The position numbers were made by a program, and so were the translations under genes. This document shows, one piece after another, positions 8,961 through 17,487 of a DNA stretch of 64,000 nt; the stretch's first letter is position 1; every line of letters begins with the position of its first letter. Source of the DNA: Variovorax sp. TBS-050B (GTDB taxonomy: Bacteria > Pseudomonadota > Gammaproteobacteria > Burkholderiales > Burkholderiaceae_C); assembly GCF_029893635.1 (NCBI RefSeq), contig NZ_JARXYR010000002.1, forward strand, positions 1,091,001-1,155,000. Direction: 5' to 3'. The notes under the pieces were generated by a model. The model was given only the letters and a program-made list of their open reading frames with translations, was not told where the DNA came from and did no database searches.

Positions 8961-9875
8961 TCAGCGCGCCGCGAGCAGCGGCGGCAGATGCTCCGCCAGC
9001 CAGTCGATCACCACGCGCGTCTTGTGCGGCAGGTAGCGGCCCGCCGGGCGGATCACGTGCAGTTCGAAGCCGAAGGGCCGCGGCTCCTCGAAGACGCGTT
9101 CCAGCGTGCCCGCCGCCAGTGCATCGGCCGCGAGCCAGGCCGGCAGGCGCGCCAGGCCCATGCCGCCGATGGCGGCTTCGAGCAGCACCTCGGCGCTGTC
9201 GCAGCGCAGGCGCGAAGGCGGCGTCGCCTCGACCAGCCGGCCCTCGGCATCGTGGAAGCGCCAGGACGAGACCTGCCCGTCGCGCGCATAGACCACCGCC
9301 TCGTGCAGGGGGCCGGTCAGGTCGGCAATGCCCGACGGCCGCCCGCGCTCGGCCAGGTAGGCGGGTGCGGCGCACAGCACCATCCACTGCGCGCCCAGCG
9401 GCCGCGCGACCAGTTCGGCGGTGTCGGGCAGCTCGCCGCTGCGGATCGCGAGATCGATGCCGTCCTCGGCCAGGTCCACGCGCCGGTCGTTGAACGAGAG
9501 TTCGAGCACCAGCTGCGGATGCCGGCGCGCGAGCGCGAGCAGCAGCGGCCCCACCTTCAGCCGCCCGAGCATCGCCGGCATGCTCAGGCGCACCAGCCCG
9601 GCCGCGGTGCTGCGCGCCGCATCGGCCAGCGCCTCGGCCGCATCGAGCTCCGCGAGCGCGCGCCGGCAGCGCTCGTAGTAGCCGTGGCCTTCGGCCGTGA
9701 GGCTCTGGCTGCGCGTGGTCCGCAGGAACAGCCGCGTGTCGAGCCGCGCCTCCAGCCGCGCAATGCTCTTGGCGACCGCCGAGCGCGTGACGTGCAGCCG
9801 CTCGGCCGCCCGCGCGAAGCTGCCGGCCTCGACCGCGGCGACGAATTCCTCGATACCCTGCAGGCGCTGGCTCAT
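8961..9875 (-). CDS. LysR-family transcriptional regulator
   Basis: A 304-residue LysR regulator with N-terminal HTH (MSQRLQGIEEFVAAVEAGSF, VTRSAVAKSIARLEARL) and a substrate-binding domain. An in-frame ATG lies 42 nt upstream (9917), but MSQRLQGIEEF is the usual beginning of this subgroup (the LysR members that control oxidoreductases), so 9875 is used. It diverges from an MDR-family oxidoreductase gene starting at 9975. The 99-nt gap holds a TATCC/GGATA inverted repeat. Control of the neighbour is the likely role; the inducer is unknown. Confidence 0.92.
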   Translation of the reverse strand: MSQRLQGIEEFVAAVEAGSFARAAERLHVTRSAVAKSIARLEARLDTRLFLRTTRSQSLTAEGHGYYERCRRALAELDAAEALADAARSTAAGLVRLSMPAMLGRLKVGPLLLALARRHPQLVLELSFNDRRVDLAEDGIDLAIRSGELPDTAELVARPLGAQWMVLCAAPAYLAERGRPSGIADLTGPLHEAVVYARDGQVSSWRFHDAEGRLVEATPPSRLRCDSAEVLLEAAIGGMGLARLPAWLAADALAAGTLERVFEEPRPFGFELHVIRPAGRYLPHKTRVVIDWLAEHLPPLLAAR

Positions 9876-9907
9876 TGGATACTTTTCAGAAACTCGAAGA
9901 CGAAAAT

Positions 9908-9923
9908 TATCCACCAATGGATA
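9908..9923. promoter_or_regulatory. Candidate LysR operator
   Basis: TATCC (9908-9912) and GGATA (9919-9923) form a short inverted repeat with a 6-nt spacer in the gap between the divergent LysR gene (start 9875) and the oxidoreductase (start 9975). A second half-site-like CATTGGATA lies at the LysR start. Assigned by position only. Confidence 0.3.
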
Positions 9924-9974
9924 GCGCTACTCGCCAATAGCATGAAGCCTTCTTTTTTCAACGGAGGCCTTTTC

Positions 9975-10988
9975 ATGCAAACCCGACAAACGCTCCGGCG
10001 CTGGCAACTCGCTTCCTTCGGCCGCGACCAGCTCGAACAAGTGGCGTCAGAGCCGCTCCCCACGCCCGGCCCGGGCCAGCTCCTCGTGCAGGTGGGCGCG
10101 GTGTCGCTCAACTACCGCGACCTGCTGATGGTGCGCGACGGCATGGGCATGTCCTTCCCGCTGCCCTTCACGCCCGGCTCCGACATGGCCGGCACCGTGC
10201 TGGCCGCCGGCCCCGGCGTGCACCGCTTCGCCGAGGGCGACCGCGTGATCAACACCTTCTGGGGCGGCTGGATCGACGGGCCCTGGCATGCCGGCGCGGT
10301 GCTCGCCGGCGGTCCCGGGCCGGGCATGCTGGCCTCGCACGTGCTGATCGACCAGGAATGGGCCGTGGCCGCGCCCGCCACGCTCGACTTCGCCCAGGCG
10401 AGCACGCTGCCCTGCGCCGGCCTCACCGCCTGGTTCGCGCTGGCCGAGACCGGCGCGCTGCGCCCCGGCCAGACCGTGCTGATCCACGGCACCGGCGGCG
10501 TCGCGCTGTTCGGCCTGCAGCTCGCGCGGCTGCATGGCGCGCGCGCGATCGTGGTCACCGGCAGCGCGGACAAGCGCGCCGAGGCGCTCGCGCTCGGCGC
10601 CACCGAGGTGCTGATGCGCGACAGCGACTGGCCCGCCGAGGTGCGCCGGCTCACGCAGGGCCGCGGCGCGGACCATGTGCTCGAACTCGCCAGCGGCCCC
10701 CACCTCGACCGCTCGCTGCAGGCGGCGGCACAGGGCGGCCGCGTCTCGATCATCGGCATGCTCGGCGGCGAGACCCTCAGCGCTTCGTTCTACGCGATGG
10801 TGCTCGGCCGCATCACGGTGCAGGGCATCGGCGTGGGCCACCGGCGCGCGCTCGAGGACCTGGTGCGCGCGGTCGAGGTCAATGCGCTCGAACCGGTGAT
10901 CGCGGCGCGCTACGACTTCGATGCGCTGCCGGAGGCGCTCGACCATCTGGCGCGGGGGGCGTTCGGCAAGGTGGTGGTCGTGCTCTGA
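9975..10988 (+). CDS. MDR-family NAD(P)-dependent alcohol dehydrogenase / quinone oxidoreductase
   Basis: A 337-residue medium-chain dehydrogenase/reductase. The N-terminal GroES-like domain ([28 protein letters not shown]) precedes a Rossmann domain with the nucleotide loop [14 protein letters not shown] (about 164-177). The structural-zinc Cys cluster is absent and the catalytic Cys/His pair is not obvious, so it may be zinc-independent and act as a quinone/enone reductase. Start 9975 follows GGAGG with good spacing; an in-frame ATG at 9942 lacks one. It is divergent from the LysR gene at 8961-9875, its probable regulator. The substrate cannot be read from sequence. Confidence 0.88.
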   Translation: MQTRQTLRRWQLASFGRDQLEQVASEPLPTPGPGQLLVQVGAVSLNYRDLLMVRDGMGMSFPLPFTPGSDMAGTVLAAGPGVHRFAEGDRVINTFWGGWIDGPWHAGAVLAGGPGPGMLASHVLIDQEWAVAAPATLDFAQASTLPCAGLTAWFALAETGALRPGQTVLIHGTGGVALFGLQLARLHGARAIVVTGSADKRAEALALGATEVLMRDSDWPAEVRRLTQGRGADHVLELASGPHLDRSLQAAAQGGRVSIIGMLGGETLSASFYAMVLGRITVQGIGVGHRRALEDLVRAVEVNALEPVIAARYDFDALPEALDHLARGAFGKVVVVL

Positions 10989-11146
10989 GCCGTCTCGCCT
11001 TGCACGGCGGCCGCGAAAGATGGGCGATTTGTGAACAGGTTCCGCCCACCGCGAGTTATTTCACAAAGCACGCGTGTTCCGTTCCTAGAATCCGCCCGCG
11101 CCATGACCATGGGCGCACTTCAACAACGATTCGAGGATGGAGAAAC

Positions 11147-11851
11147 ATGGAACACAGCACTTACAAAAAGTGGGCCGCGGAGTTCATGGGTACTTTCTGG
11201 CTCACCTTCGGCGGCTGCGGCAGCGCGGTGCTGGCGGCGGGCTTTCCCGAACTCGGCATCGGCTTTCTCGGCGTCTCGCTGGCCTTCGGGCTGACGGTGG
11301 TGACCGGGGCCTATGCGCTGGGCCCGATCTCCGGCGGCCACTTCAATCCGGCGGTGTCGATCGGCCTGGCGGCCGCGGGTCGCTTCAAGGCGTCCCAGCT
11401 CGCGGGCTATGTCGTCGCGCAAGTGCTCGGCGCCATCGCGGCCGCGGGCGTGCTCTACCTCATCGCCACCGGCAAGCCCGCCGCGGAGATCGGCGGCTTC
11501 GCGACCAACGGCTTCGGCGAGCACTCGCCCGGCAAGTACGGCATGACCGCGGCGCTGGTCTGCGAGGTGGTGCTGACCGCGGTGTTCCTGATCGTGATCC
11601 TCGGCGCCACCGCCAAGCGCGCGGCCGGCGGCTTCGCAGGGCTCGCGATCGGCCTGTGCCTCACGCTGATCCATCTGATCTCGATCCCGGTGACCAACAC
11701 CTCGGTCAATCCGGCGCGCAGCACCGGGCCGGCGCTGTTCGGACCCTCGTACGCGGTGTCGGAGCTGTGGCTGTTCTGGGTCGCGCCGATCGCGGGCGCC
11801 GTGATCGGCGCGCTGATCTACCGCGCGCTGCTCGCGAGCAGCGACGACTGA
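11147..11851 (+). CDS. aqpZ: Aquaporin Z, water channel
   Basis: A 234-residue inner-membrane water channel of the MIP family with six membrane segments. Both half-helix NPA motifs are present: [14 protein letters not shown] (about 61-74) in loop B and [14 protein letters not shown] (about 185-198) in loop E. A His next to the first motif and the Thr/Ser-rich loop E before NPARS fit the narrow water-specific filter of AqpZ rather than a glycerol channel. The ATG at 11147 follows GGATGGAGAAAC. It is monocistronic: 158 nt separate it from the upstream gene and the next gene converges. A TAGAAT hexamer at about 11094 could be a -10, but I see no convincing -35. Confidence 0.96.
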   Translation: MEHSTYKKWAAEFMGTFWLTFGGCGSAVLAAGFPELGIGFLGVSLAFGLTVVTGAYALGPISGGHFNPAVSIGLAAAGRFKASQLAGYVVAQVLGAIAAAGVLYLIATGKPAAEIGGFATNGFGEHSPGKYGMTAALVCEVVLTAVFLIVILGATAKRAAGGFAGLAIGLCLTLIHLISIPVTNTSVNPARSTGPALFGPSYAVSELWLFWVAPIAGAVIGALIYRALLASSDD

Positions 11852-11884
11852 ACGGGAACGGGAGCGGGAAGGAACGGGCGCCGC

Positions 11885-12223
11885 TCAGAGCCCGGTCGCC
11901 GACTGCACGCGCGGCAGCGCGGTCGACTGGCCGATGGACTCGGTGCCGCTCGGATGCGCGGCGGCATAGGCGCCGGCCTCGATCTCGGCCACCGGCAGCG
12001 TCGAGTTCATCGCCGGCGCGCTGGTCGACTGGCCGATCGATTCGGTGCCGGCCGGGCGCGCGGCGGCCATCGCGCCGGCCTGCACCTCGGGGTTCTCGGG
12101 CGAACGCATCTGCAGCGGGTGGTAGTCCGAGCCGTCCATCGTCTCGGCCGAGGCATGGACGGTGCCGAAGGCCGTGAACGCGGCCACGGTGCCGAGGGCA
12201 AGAAGCTGGAAGGGCATGCGCAT
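11885..12223 (-). CDS. Small secreted protein with a duplicated 21-residue repeat
   Basis: A 112-residue protein with a Sec signal peptide (hydrophobic LLALGTVAAFTAFG, cleavage near ASA at 24-26), so it should be periplasmic or secreted. The mature part is two copies of a 21-residue unit at about 47-67 and 81-101, sharing AGA.AAA.P.GTESIGQST. No Cys and no known domain are seen. The ATG at 12223 has AGGAG 9 nt upstream; MPFQLL two codons later is possible. The gene lies 158 nt beyond the stop of a QseB/PmrA-type response regulator, and its upstream region carries four regulator half-sites in 11-bp phase, so it looks like a direct target. It resembles small DUF4148-type periplasmic proteins of Burkholderiales only loosely. 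Confidence 0.75.
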   Translation of the reverse strand: MRMPFQLLALGTVAAFTAFGTVHASAETMDGSDYHPLQMRSPENPEVQAGAMAAARPAGTESIGQSTSAPAMNSTLPVAEIEAGAYAAAHPSGTESIGQSTALPRVQSATGL

Positions 12224-12272
12224 GATGAGGTCTCCTGGTGATGAATGGCCCTGCCCACTCTAGGCCGCGAGA

Positions 12273-12311
12273 CTGAGCCGGCCGTGAGCGAAGTCTTAGC
12301 CCGGCGTGAGC
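12273..12311 (-). promoter_or_regulatory. Four response-regulator half-sites in 11-bp phase
   Basis: On the + strand CTGAGC (12273), GTGAGC (12284), CTTAGC (12295) and GTGAGC (12306) begin exactly 11 bp apart with 5-nt spacers. This is the geometry of tandem OmpR/PmrA-type boxes. The array lies 50-88 bp upstream of the small secreted protein start (12223). A two-half-site version (CTTAGG-N5-CTGAGC) precedes the adjacent response regulator. Confidence 0.6.
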
Positions 12312-12381
12312 GCCGAGCGGCAGCGCCGCACCACGAAGGCGCCGCGCGAACGAGGCCTCGGCATCGAGCGCGGCCGCGCCC

Positions 12382-13038
12382 TCACTGCGGCACGCGCCAG
12401 CCGAGCCCGCGCACGTTGCGGATGGCCCCGGCGCCGAGCTTGCGGCGCATGCCGTGGATCAGCACGTCGATGGCGTTGCTCGTCACTTCCTCGCCCCAGC
12501 CGTAGATGCGGTTCTCGAGCTGCTCGCGCGAGAGGACGGCGCCGGGCCGCTCGAGCAGCGCATGCAGCAGTGCGAACTCGCGCGCCGTCAGCGCCTCGCG
12601 CACGCCCTGCACCACGACCTCGCGCGTGGTCAGGTCGAGCTGCAGCACGGCGCCGCCGATCAGCGAGTGCGCGGCGCCGTCGCGCCGGCGCACCACGGCG
12701 CGCATGCGCGCCAGGAGCTCGCGGAATTCGAAGGGCTTGCGCAGGTAGTCGTCGGCGCCGATGTCGAGGCTGTGGATGCGGTCTTCCAGCCCGCCGCGCG
12801 CGGTGAGCACCACGACCGGCGTGGCGTCGCCGCGTTCGCGCGCGCGCCGCAGCACCTCGGTGCCGTCCTGGCGCGGCAGGCCCAGGTCGAGCAGCACGCA
12901 GGTGTAGCCGCCGTCGGCCAGCGCGCTCTGCGCGAGCTCGCCGTCGCGCACCCAGTCGGCCGACCAGCCCGCGCCGTCGAGCGCCTGCTTCAGGCTGCGC
13001 CCGATCGTCTCGTCGTCTTCCACCAGCAGCACACGCAT
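12382..13038 (-). CDS. OmpR-family response regulator, QseB/PmrA/TctD type
   Basis: A 218-residue two-component response regulator. The receiver has the acidic pair in LLVEDDET (8-10), the phosphoacceptor Asp51 in LLDLGLP, Thr in VVLTARG and Lys in YLRKPF (about 101). The C-terminal winged helix (about 125-216) ends GAIRNVRGLGWRVPQ. No histidine kinase is adjacent on either side, so it is an orphan here; the next gene upstream encodes a pseudouridine synthase. Two half-sites like those before the small secreted protein precede it, suggesting autoregulation. Symbol withheld because QseB, PmrA and TctD cannot be separated by eye. Confidence 0.93.
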   Translation of the reverse strand: MRVLLVEDDETIGRSLKQALDGAGWSADWVRDGELAQSALADGGYTCVLLDLGLPRQDGTEVLRRARERGDATPVVVLTARGGLEDRIHSLDIGADDYLRKPFEFRELLARMRAVVRRRDGAAHSLIGGAVLQLDLTTREVVVQGVREALTAREFALLHALLERPGAVLSREQLENRIYGWGEEVTSNAIDVLIHGMRRKLGAGAIRNVRGLGWRVPQ

Positions 13039-13104
13039 CGCATCGCCCCTTCGTCGCTGCGCGGGCCGCCATGCCTGCGCCGTGGCGCAGCCTGCTGCCG
13101 GATT

Positions 13105-13121
13105 CTTAGGCCAGCCTGAGC
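13105..13121 (-). promoter_or_regulatory. Candidate autoregulatory response-regulator box
   Basis: CTTAGG (13105-13110) and CTGAGC (13116-13121) are direct half-sites 11 bp apart, 67-83 bp upstream of the response regulator start at 13038. They match the phased array at 12273-12311 in sequence and spacing. Autoregulation is inferred. Confidence 0.45.
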
Positions 13122-13129
13122 GCCGGCGC

Positions 13130-13951
13130 TCAGAAGCGCTCGTGCGGCGCCAGGTAGCGCCACTGCCCCACCGGCAGGTTGCCGAGCATCACCTTGCCGA
13201 TGCGCACGCGCTTCAGGCCCACCACCTTGAGGCCGACGAGCTCGCACATGCGGCGGATCTGGCGCTTCTTGCCTTCGGTGAGCACGAAGCGCAGCTGCTC
13301 CGGGTTCTGCCATTCGACGCGCGCGGGCTTGAGCGCCTGGCCGTCGAGGCTGAGGCCGTGGCGCAGCTTCGCGAGCATGGCGCGCGGGAACACCGCCTGC
13401 ACGTTGGTGGTGACCGGGTCCTCGTCGTCCAGGCGCACGAGCTGCCCGGTGGGCGCCGGCTGGCCGAGGCCGTGGTAGGCCACGCGCACGAGGTATTCCT
13501 TCTCCATCACCGAGTCCTCGCCGATGAGCTGGCGCGCGATGCGGCCGTCCTGCGTCATCACGAGCAGGCCGGTGGAGTCGATGTCGAGCCGGCCGCAGGG
13601 CGCGAGGCCGCGCAGCTGGCTCGCGTTGAAGAAGAAGCGCGCGTTGTCCTCGGCCCAGCGGTTCTGCGGCGTGAACAGCGTGACCGCCGGTTCGTGGCCG
13701 TCCTCGGCCTGTCCGCTGACGTAGCCGATGGGCTTGTTGATGAGGATGGTGACCTGGCTCGCCTGCTGGCCCTTGGCCGCCTTGTCGATCTCGATGCGGT
13801 CGGCGGGCGTGACCTTGACGCCCATCTCGGCCGGCCGGCCGTTCACCTTCACCCAGCCGTTGGCGATCCAGTCGTCGGCCTCGCGGCGCGAGCAGAGGCC
13901 GAGCTCGGCCATGCGTTTGTTGAGGCGGATCGGTGCGGTGGCGTCGGTCAT
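13130..13951 (-). CDS. 23S rRNA pseudouridine synthase, RluF-like
   Basis: A 273-residue pseudouridine synthase of the RsuA/RluB/RluE/RluF family. An N-terminal S4 RNA-binding domain ([20 protein letters not shown], about 8-70) precedes the catalytic domain, whose [17 protein letters not shown] (about 137-153) holds the catalytic Asp. The C-terminal [18 protein letters not shown] and [13 protein letters not shown] match RluF (23S U2604) better than RsuA. The reading frame extends far upstream, but [16 protein letters not shown] at 13951 is the sensible start; the upstream part overlaps the divergent glycosyltransferase. It acts on rRNA in the cytosol. Exact target uridine not certain. Confidence 0.9.
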   Translation of the reverse strand: MTDATAPIRLNKRMAELGLCSRREADDWIANGWVKVNGRPAEMGVKVTPADRIEIDKAAKGQQASQVTILINKPIGYVSGQAEDGHEPAVTLFTPQNRWAEDNARFFFNASQLRGLAPCGRLDIDSTGLLVMTQDGRIARQLIGEDSVMEKEYLVRVAYHGLGQPAPTGQLVRLDDEDPVTTNVQAVFPRAMLAKLRHGLSLDGQALKPARVEWQNPEQLRFVLTEGKKRQIRRMCELVGLKVVGLKRVRIGKVMLGNLPVGQWRYLAPHERF

Positions 13952-14093
13952 GGGGAAGAAGGAGGGCGCGGTCGGGCGACGCGCGGCAGCGGGCATTTTC
14001 GCCCATGGCCGCGGCCCGCGAGACGTGTCTTGCGCCGTGGCGATAATGCGCCCGAATGACGCGCCAACGCCCCGCCGGCGGCCCCGGACCTGC

Positions 14094-15233
14094 ATGACCC
14101 AAATCCTGATCCTCAGTGTGAGTGCCGGCAACGGCCACGTGCGCGCCGCGCAAGCCCTCGAAGCCGCCATCGCCGCGACCCCGCCGCACACCGCGGTGCA
14201 CATCGACGCCATGGCCCATGTGAACGGCGGCTTCCGCAAGGTCTACACCGACTGGTACATCCAGCTCGTGAACCGCGCGCCCGAGCTCTGGTCGTACCTG
14301 CACCAGCGCACCGACGCCACGCCGCACCATGCGCCCTCGCAGCGGCTGCGCCGCGGCATCGAGCGCCTCTCCACCGGCGCCCTGGTGCGCGAGCTGCGCC
14401 GCGCCAAGCCCGCCGCGGTGATCTGCACCCACTTCCTGCCGGCCGAGCTTCTGATGCGCGAGCGCAACCGCGGCCGCATCGACTGCCCGGTGTGGCTGCA
14501 GATCACCGACTACGACCTGCACAACATGTGGCTGGTGCCGGGCATGACGGGCTATCTCGCGGCCACCGAGGAAGTGGCCTTCCGGCTGCGCGCGCGCGGC
14601 ATTCCGGCCGAGCGCATCCACGTGACCGGCATTCCGGTGATGCCGGCCTTCTCGGAACCCGATGCGCCCGCGCTCGCGCGCGATGCCTGCGCCGCGGCGC
14701 TCGGGCTCGATCCGGCGCGGCCGGTGCTGCTGATGGTCTCGGGCGGTGCCGGCGTGGGCGACCTGCCGAGCATGGTCGAGCGCGTGCTCGGCCCTGGCGG
14801 CGACAGCGGCTTCCAGGTGATCGCCGTCGCGGGCCGCAATGCCGACGCGCACGCCCGGCTGCAGGCGCTGGCGGCGCGCCATCCCGGCCGCGTGGTCGCG
14901 ATCGGCTTCACGAGCGAGATGCACAGGCTCATGGCCGCCGCCGACCTGGTGGTGACCAAGCCGGGCGGCCTCACGGTGTCGGAGTGCCTCGCGCTCGGCA
15001 AGCCGATGCTGCTGATCTCGCCCATTCCGGGGCAGGAGGAGCACAACGCCGGCTTCCTGATGGAGGAAGGCGCGGCCTGGCTCGCCTACGACGCGATCGG
15101 CCTCGACTACAAGGTCGCGCGCCTGATGGCCGATCCGGCCAAGCTCGCGTCGATGGCGGCGCGCAGCCGCGCGCTCGGCAAGCCCCGGGCCGCGGCCGCG
15201 GTGCTGCGCCACGTGCTGGGGCAGGCCGGATGA
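14094..15233 (+). CDS. MGDG-synthase/MurG-type glycosyltransferase (GT28-like)
   Basis: A 379-residue glycosyltransferase resembling monogalactosyldiacylglycerol synthase and processive diacylglycerol glucosyltransferases. The N-terminal MGDG-synthase domain begins [20 protein letters not shown], and the C-terminal GT-B domain has [13 protein letters not shown] (about 214-226), [20 protein letters not shown] (about 285-304) and the Gln-Glu pair of [10 protein letters not shown] for the nucleotide-sugar. No signal peptide; probably a peripheral inner-membrane enzyme that glycosylates a lipid. The start at 14094 follows the divergent rRNA modification gene by 142 nt. Its stop overlaps the next gene as ATGA, beginning a three-gene operon with a membrane protein and a phosphatase. 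The acceptor lipid is inferred, not shown. Confidence 0.86.
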   Translation: MTQILILSVSAGNGHVRAAQALEAAIAATPPHTAVHIDAMAHVNGGFRKVYTDWYIQLVNRAPELWSYLHQRTDATPHHAPSQRLRRGIERLSTGALVRELRRAKPAAVICTHFLPAELLMRERNRGRIDCPVWLQITDYDLHNMWLVPGMTGYLAATEEVAFRLRARGIPAERIHVTGIPVMPAFSEPDAPALARDACAAALGLDPARPVLLMVSGGAGVGDLPSMVERVLGPGGDSGFQVIAVAGRNADAHARLQALAARHPGRVVAIGFTSEMHRLMAAADLVVTKPGGLTVSECLALGKPMLLISPIPGQEEHNAGFLMEEGAAWLAYDAIGLDYKVARLMADPAKLASMAARSRALGKPRAAAAVLRHVLGQAG

Positions 15234-15724
15234 GCGGCCCAACGGAAAGAACGGGCATCGCCCGCACCCTGGGCTACCTCGCATGGGTGGTGGTGATGGC
15301 CTTCTTCTTCGCCAATGCCGAGATCCAGATCGAGGGCGGCGCGGGCTGGGCCACGTCGCTGCCCACGTGGCGCATCGAGAACAGCATCTGGCTCGACCTG
15401 TTCTGGGGCGGCCGCGCGATGACCGGCTACCACGCCTGGGTCTTCACCTTCATGGCGCTGGTGTTCTTCGCGCCGCTGGCCTTCAACGGGCGCTGGACCT
15501 GGCGCGACGCGGGGCTCGCCGTCGTCGGCCTCATCGTGTTCTGGGTCTGCGAGGACTTCCTCTGGTTCATGATCAACCCGGCCTTCGGCTGGGCGCGCTT
15601 CAACCCGGTCGATGCCTTCTGGCACAAGCACTGGCTCTGGGGCGCGCCGGTCGACTACTGGGGCGGGCTGGCCGTGGCCTGCGTGATCCTGCTCGTGCGG
15701 CACCGGCCGGGGCGCGCGCGATGA
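15230..15724 (+). CDS. Integral membrane protein, glycosyltransferase operon
   Basis: A 164-residue membrane protein with four hydrophobic segments (about 13-31, 62-82, 90-113, 142-160) and a Trp/His-rich loop (FGWARFNPVDAFWHKHWLW). No family is recognised. It starts with ATGA over the stop of the glycosyltransferase and ends with ATGA over the start of the phosphatase, so the three are almost certainly co-translated. The context suggests a partner in a lipid-modifying or lipid-dephosphorylating step at the inner membrane, but nothing in the sequence shows the activity. Aromatic and His residues clustered in the loop might bind a ligand or metal. Confidence 0.82.
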   Translation: MSGPTERTGIARTLGYLAWVVVMAFFFANAEIQIEGGAGWATSLPTWRIENSIWLDLFWGGRAMTGYHAWVFTFMALVFFAPLAFNGRWTWRDAGLAVVGLIVFWVCEDFLWFMINPAFGWARFNPVDAFWHKHWLWGAPVDYWGGLAVACVILLVRHRPGRAR

Positions 15725-16296
15725 GGATGCCCAAGCGCAAGCACCGCCGGCAGCAGGAAGCCGCCGCGCGCGCCGTGCCGCGCCCCGGCCACTGGGCCGA
15801 TCCGCTCGACGTGCTCGGCGTCGAGAACCTGCACCGCATCACGCCCACGCTGTACCGCAGTGCGCAGCCGCGCATCGGCAACGTGGCGGCGCTCCGGTCG
15901 CTCGGCATCCGCACCATCGTGAGCCTGCGTTCCTTCAACGACGACCGCGCAGTGTTCGCGGGCCACGACATGCGGCTGGTGCGCGTGCCGATCAACACCT
16001 GGGCCATCGACGACGCGAAGGTGCTGCGCGCGCTGGCGGCGATCCGCGAAGCCGAGAAGCACGGGCCGGTGCTGATCCACTGCATGCACGGCGCCGACCG
16101 CACCGGCGTGGTCGCGGCCGCCTACCGCATGGCGGTGCAGGACTGGGACAAGGAGAGCGCGCGCCTGGAGATGCTGCGCGGCGGCTACGGCTACCACACG
16201 GTCTGGCGCAACATCCCGCGCTACCTCGATCGCTTCGACCCCGAGAAGATGCGCCATGCGCTCGCGCAGGCGCCGGCGATTCCCCAAGTGTCCTGA
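15721..16296 (+). CDS. Dual-specificity/tyrosine-phosphatase-like protein
   Basis: A 191-residue Cys-based phosphatase. The P-loop LIHCMHGADRTG contains Cys121 and Arg127 of HCx5R(S/T), and an upstream Asp in NTWAIDDAK (about 97-98) could be the general acid. LYRSAQPRIGNVAALRSLGIRTIVSLR is typical of the Siw14/DSP-like family, which includes inositol-polyphosphate and lipid phosphatases as well as protein phosphatases. The very basic N-terminus (MRMPKRKHRRQQ) could be a membrane contact or DNA-like patch. No signal peptide. It is the last gene of the ATGA-coupled operon, so a lipid or nucleotide-sugar intermediate is a reasonable substrate guess. Confidence 0.87.
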   Translation: MRMPKRKHRRQQEAAARAVPRPGHWADPLDVLGVENLHRITPTLYRSAQPRIGNVAALRSLGIRTIVSLRSFNDDRAVFAGHDMRLVRVPINTWAIDDAKVLRALAAIREAEKHGPVLIHCMHGADRTGVVAAAYRMAVQDWDKESARLEMLRGGYGYHTVWRNIPRYLDRFDPEKMRHALAQAPAIPQVS

Positions 16297-16362
16297 AGGC
16301 GGCAGCGGCGCCCGCGAGCCGCTCCTATACTGGCCGGCCCCTCGATCCACGGAAGGCCCGCC

Positions 16363-17484
16363 ATGGCACTGCAACTGCGCTCCCTGATCCGCGCGAGCGG
16401 CGAACTCGAACTCTCGCTGCACGACGTGCCGATGCCCGAACCGCAGCCCCACGAGGTGGTGATCCGCGTCGAGGCCGCGCCGATGAATCCCTCGGACCTG
16501 GGCCTGCTGTTCGGCGCCGCCGACATCGGCACCGTCAAGGCGTCGGGCACGCCCGAGCGCCCGGTCGTCACCGCCACCGTGCCCGAGCGCGCCATGCCCG
16601 CCATGGCCGCGCGGCTGGACCAGTCGATGCCGGTCGGCAACGAGGGCGCGGGGGTGGTCGTCCAGGCCGGTGCATCGCCGGCCGCGCAGGCGCTGCTCGG
16701 CAAGACCGTGGCGGCAATCGGCGGCGCGATGTATTCGCAGTACCGCGCGGTCGCCGCGGCGCAGTGCCTCGAACTGCCCGCGGGCACCACGCCGGCCGAG
16801 GGCGCCTCATGCTTCGTCAACCCGCTCACCTCGCTCGGCATGGTCGAGACGATGCGCCGCGAGGGCCACGAGGCGCTGGTGCACACCGCAGCCGCCTCCA
16901 ACCTGGGCCAGATGCTCAACAGGATCTGCCAGAAGGACGGCATCGCGCTGGTCAACATCGTGCGCAAGCCCGAGCAGGAGGCGCTGCTGCGCGGCCTGGG
17001 CGCGAAGTACGTCTGCAGCACCGCCTCGCCCACCTTCCTCGACGACCTGACCGATGCGCTGGCCGAGACCGGCGCCACCCTCGCCTTCGACGCCACCGGC
17101 GGCGGCAAGCTCGCGGGCCAGATCCTCGGCTGCATGGAAGCGGCGCTGAACCGCAACGCGAAGGAGTACAGCCGCTACGGCTCGACCACGCACAAGCAGG
17201 TCTACATCTACGGCGGCCTCGACCGCGGTCCGACCGAGTTCGTGCGCAACTTCGGCATGGCCTGGGGCATGGGCGGCTGGCTGCTGTTCCCCTTCCTGCA
17301 GAAGATCGGCGACGAAGGCGTGCAGCGGCTGCGCGCGCGCGTCGTGGCCGAACTCAAGACCACCTTCGCAAGCCACTACACGCGGGAGGTGTCGTTCCAC
17401 GAGGCGCTGCAGCCCGATGCGATCGCGGTGTACGGCCGGCAGGCGACGGGAGAGAAGTTTCTGTTGAACCCTAACAAGGGCTGA
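16363..17484 (+). CDS. Zinc-binding-dehydrogenase-like MDR oxidoreductase
   Basis: A 373-residue MDR-superfamily oxidoreductase. The GroES-like N-terminal part includes EAAPMNPSDLGLLFG and MPVGNEGAGVVVQAG. The Rossmann part is present, but the usual GxGxxG loop is degenerate (HTAAASNLGQMLNR, about 171-184). The zinc-binding Cys residues of alcohol dehydrogenases are missing. A TATACT hexamer about 35 nt upstream may be a -10. The substrate is unknown; NAD(P)H-dependent quinone or enoyl reduction is the usual annotation for relatives. It stands alone between the glycosyltransferase operon and a palindromic repeat, convergent with kdpE. Confidence 0.85.
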   Translation: MALQLRSLIRASGELELSLHDVPMPEPQPHEVVIRVEAAPMNPSDLGLLFGAADIGTVKASGTPERPVVTATVPERAMPAMAARLDQSMPVGNEGAGVVVQAGASPAAQALLGKTVAAIGGAMYSQYRAVAAAQCLELPAGTTPAEGASCFVNPLTSLGMVETMRREGHEALVHTAAASNLGQMLNRICQKDGIALVNIVRKPEQEALLRGLGAKYVCSTASPTFLDDLTDALAETGATLAFDATGGGKLAGQILGCMEAALNRNAKEYSRYGSTTHKQVYIYGGLDRGPTEFVRNFGMAWGMGGWLLFPFLQKIGDEGVQRLRARVVAELKTTFASHYTREVSFHEALQPDAIAVYGRQATGEKFLLNPNKG

Positions 17485-17487
17485 GAA

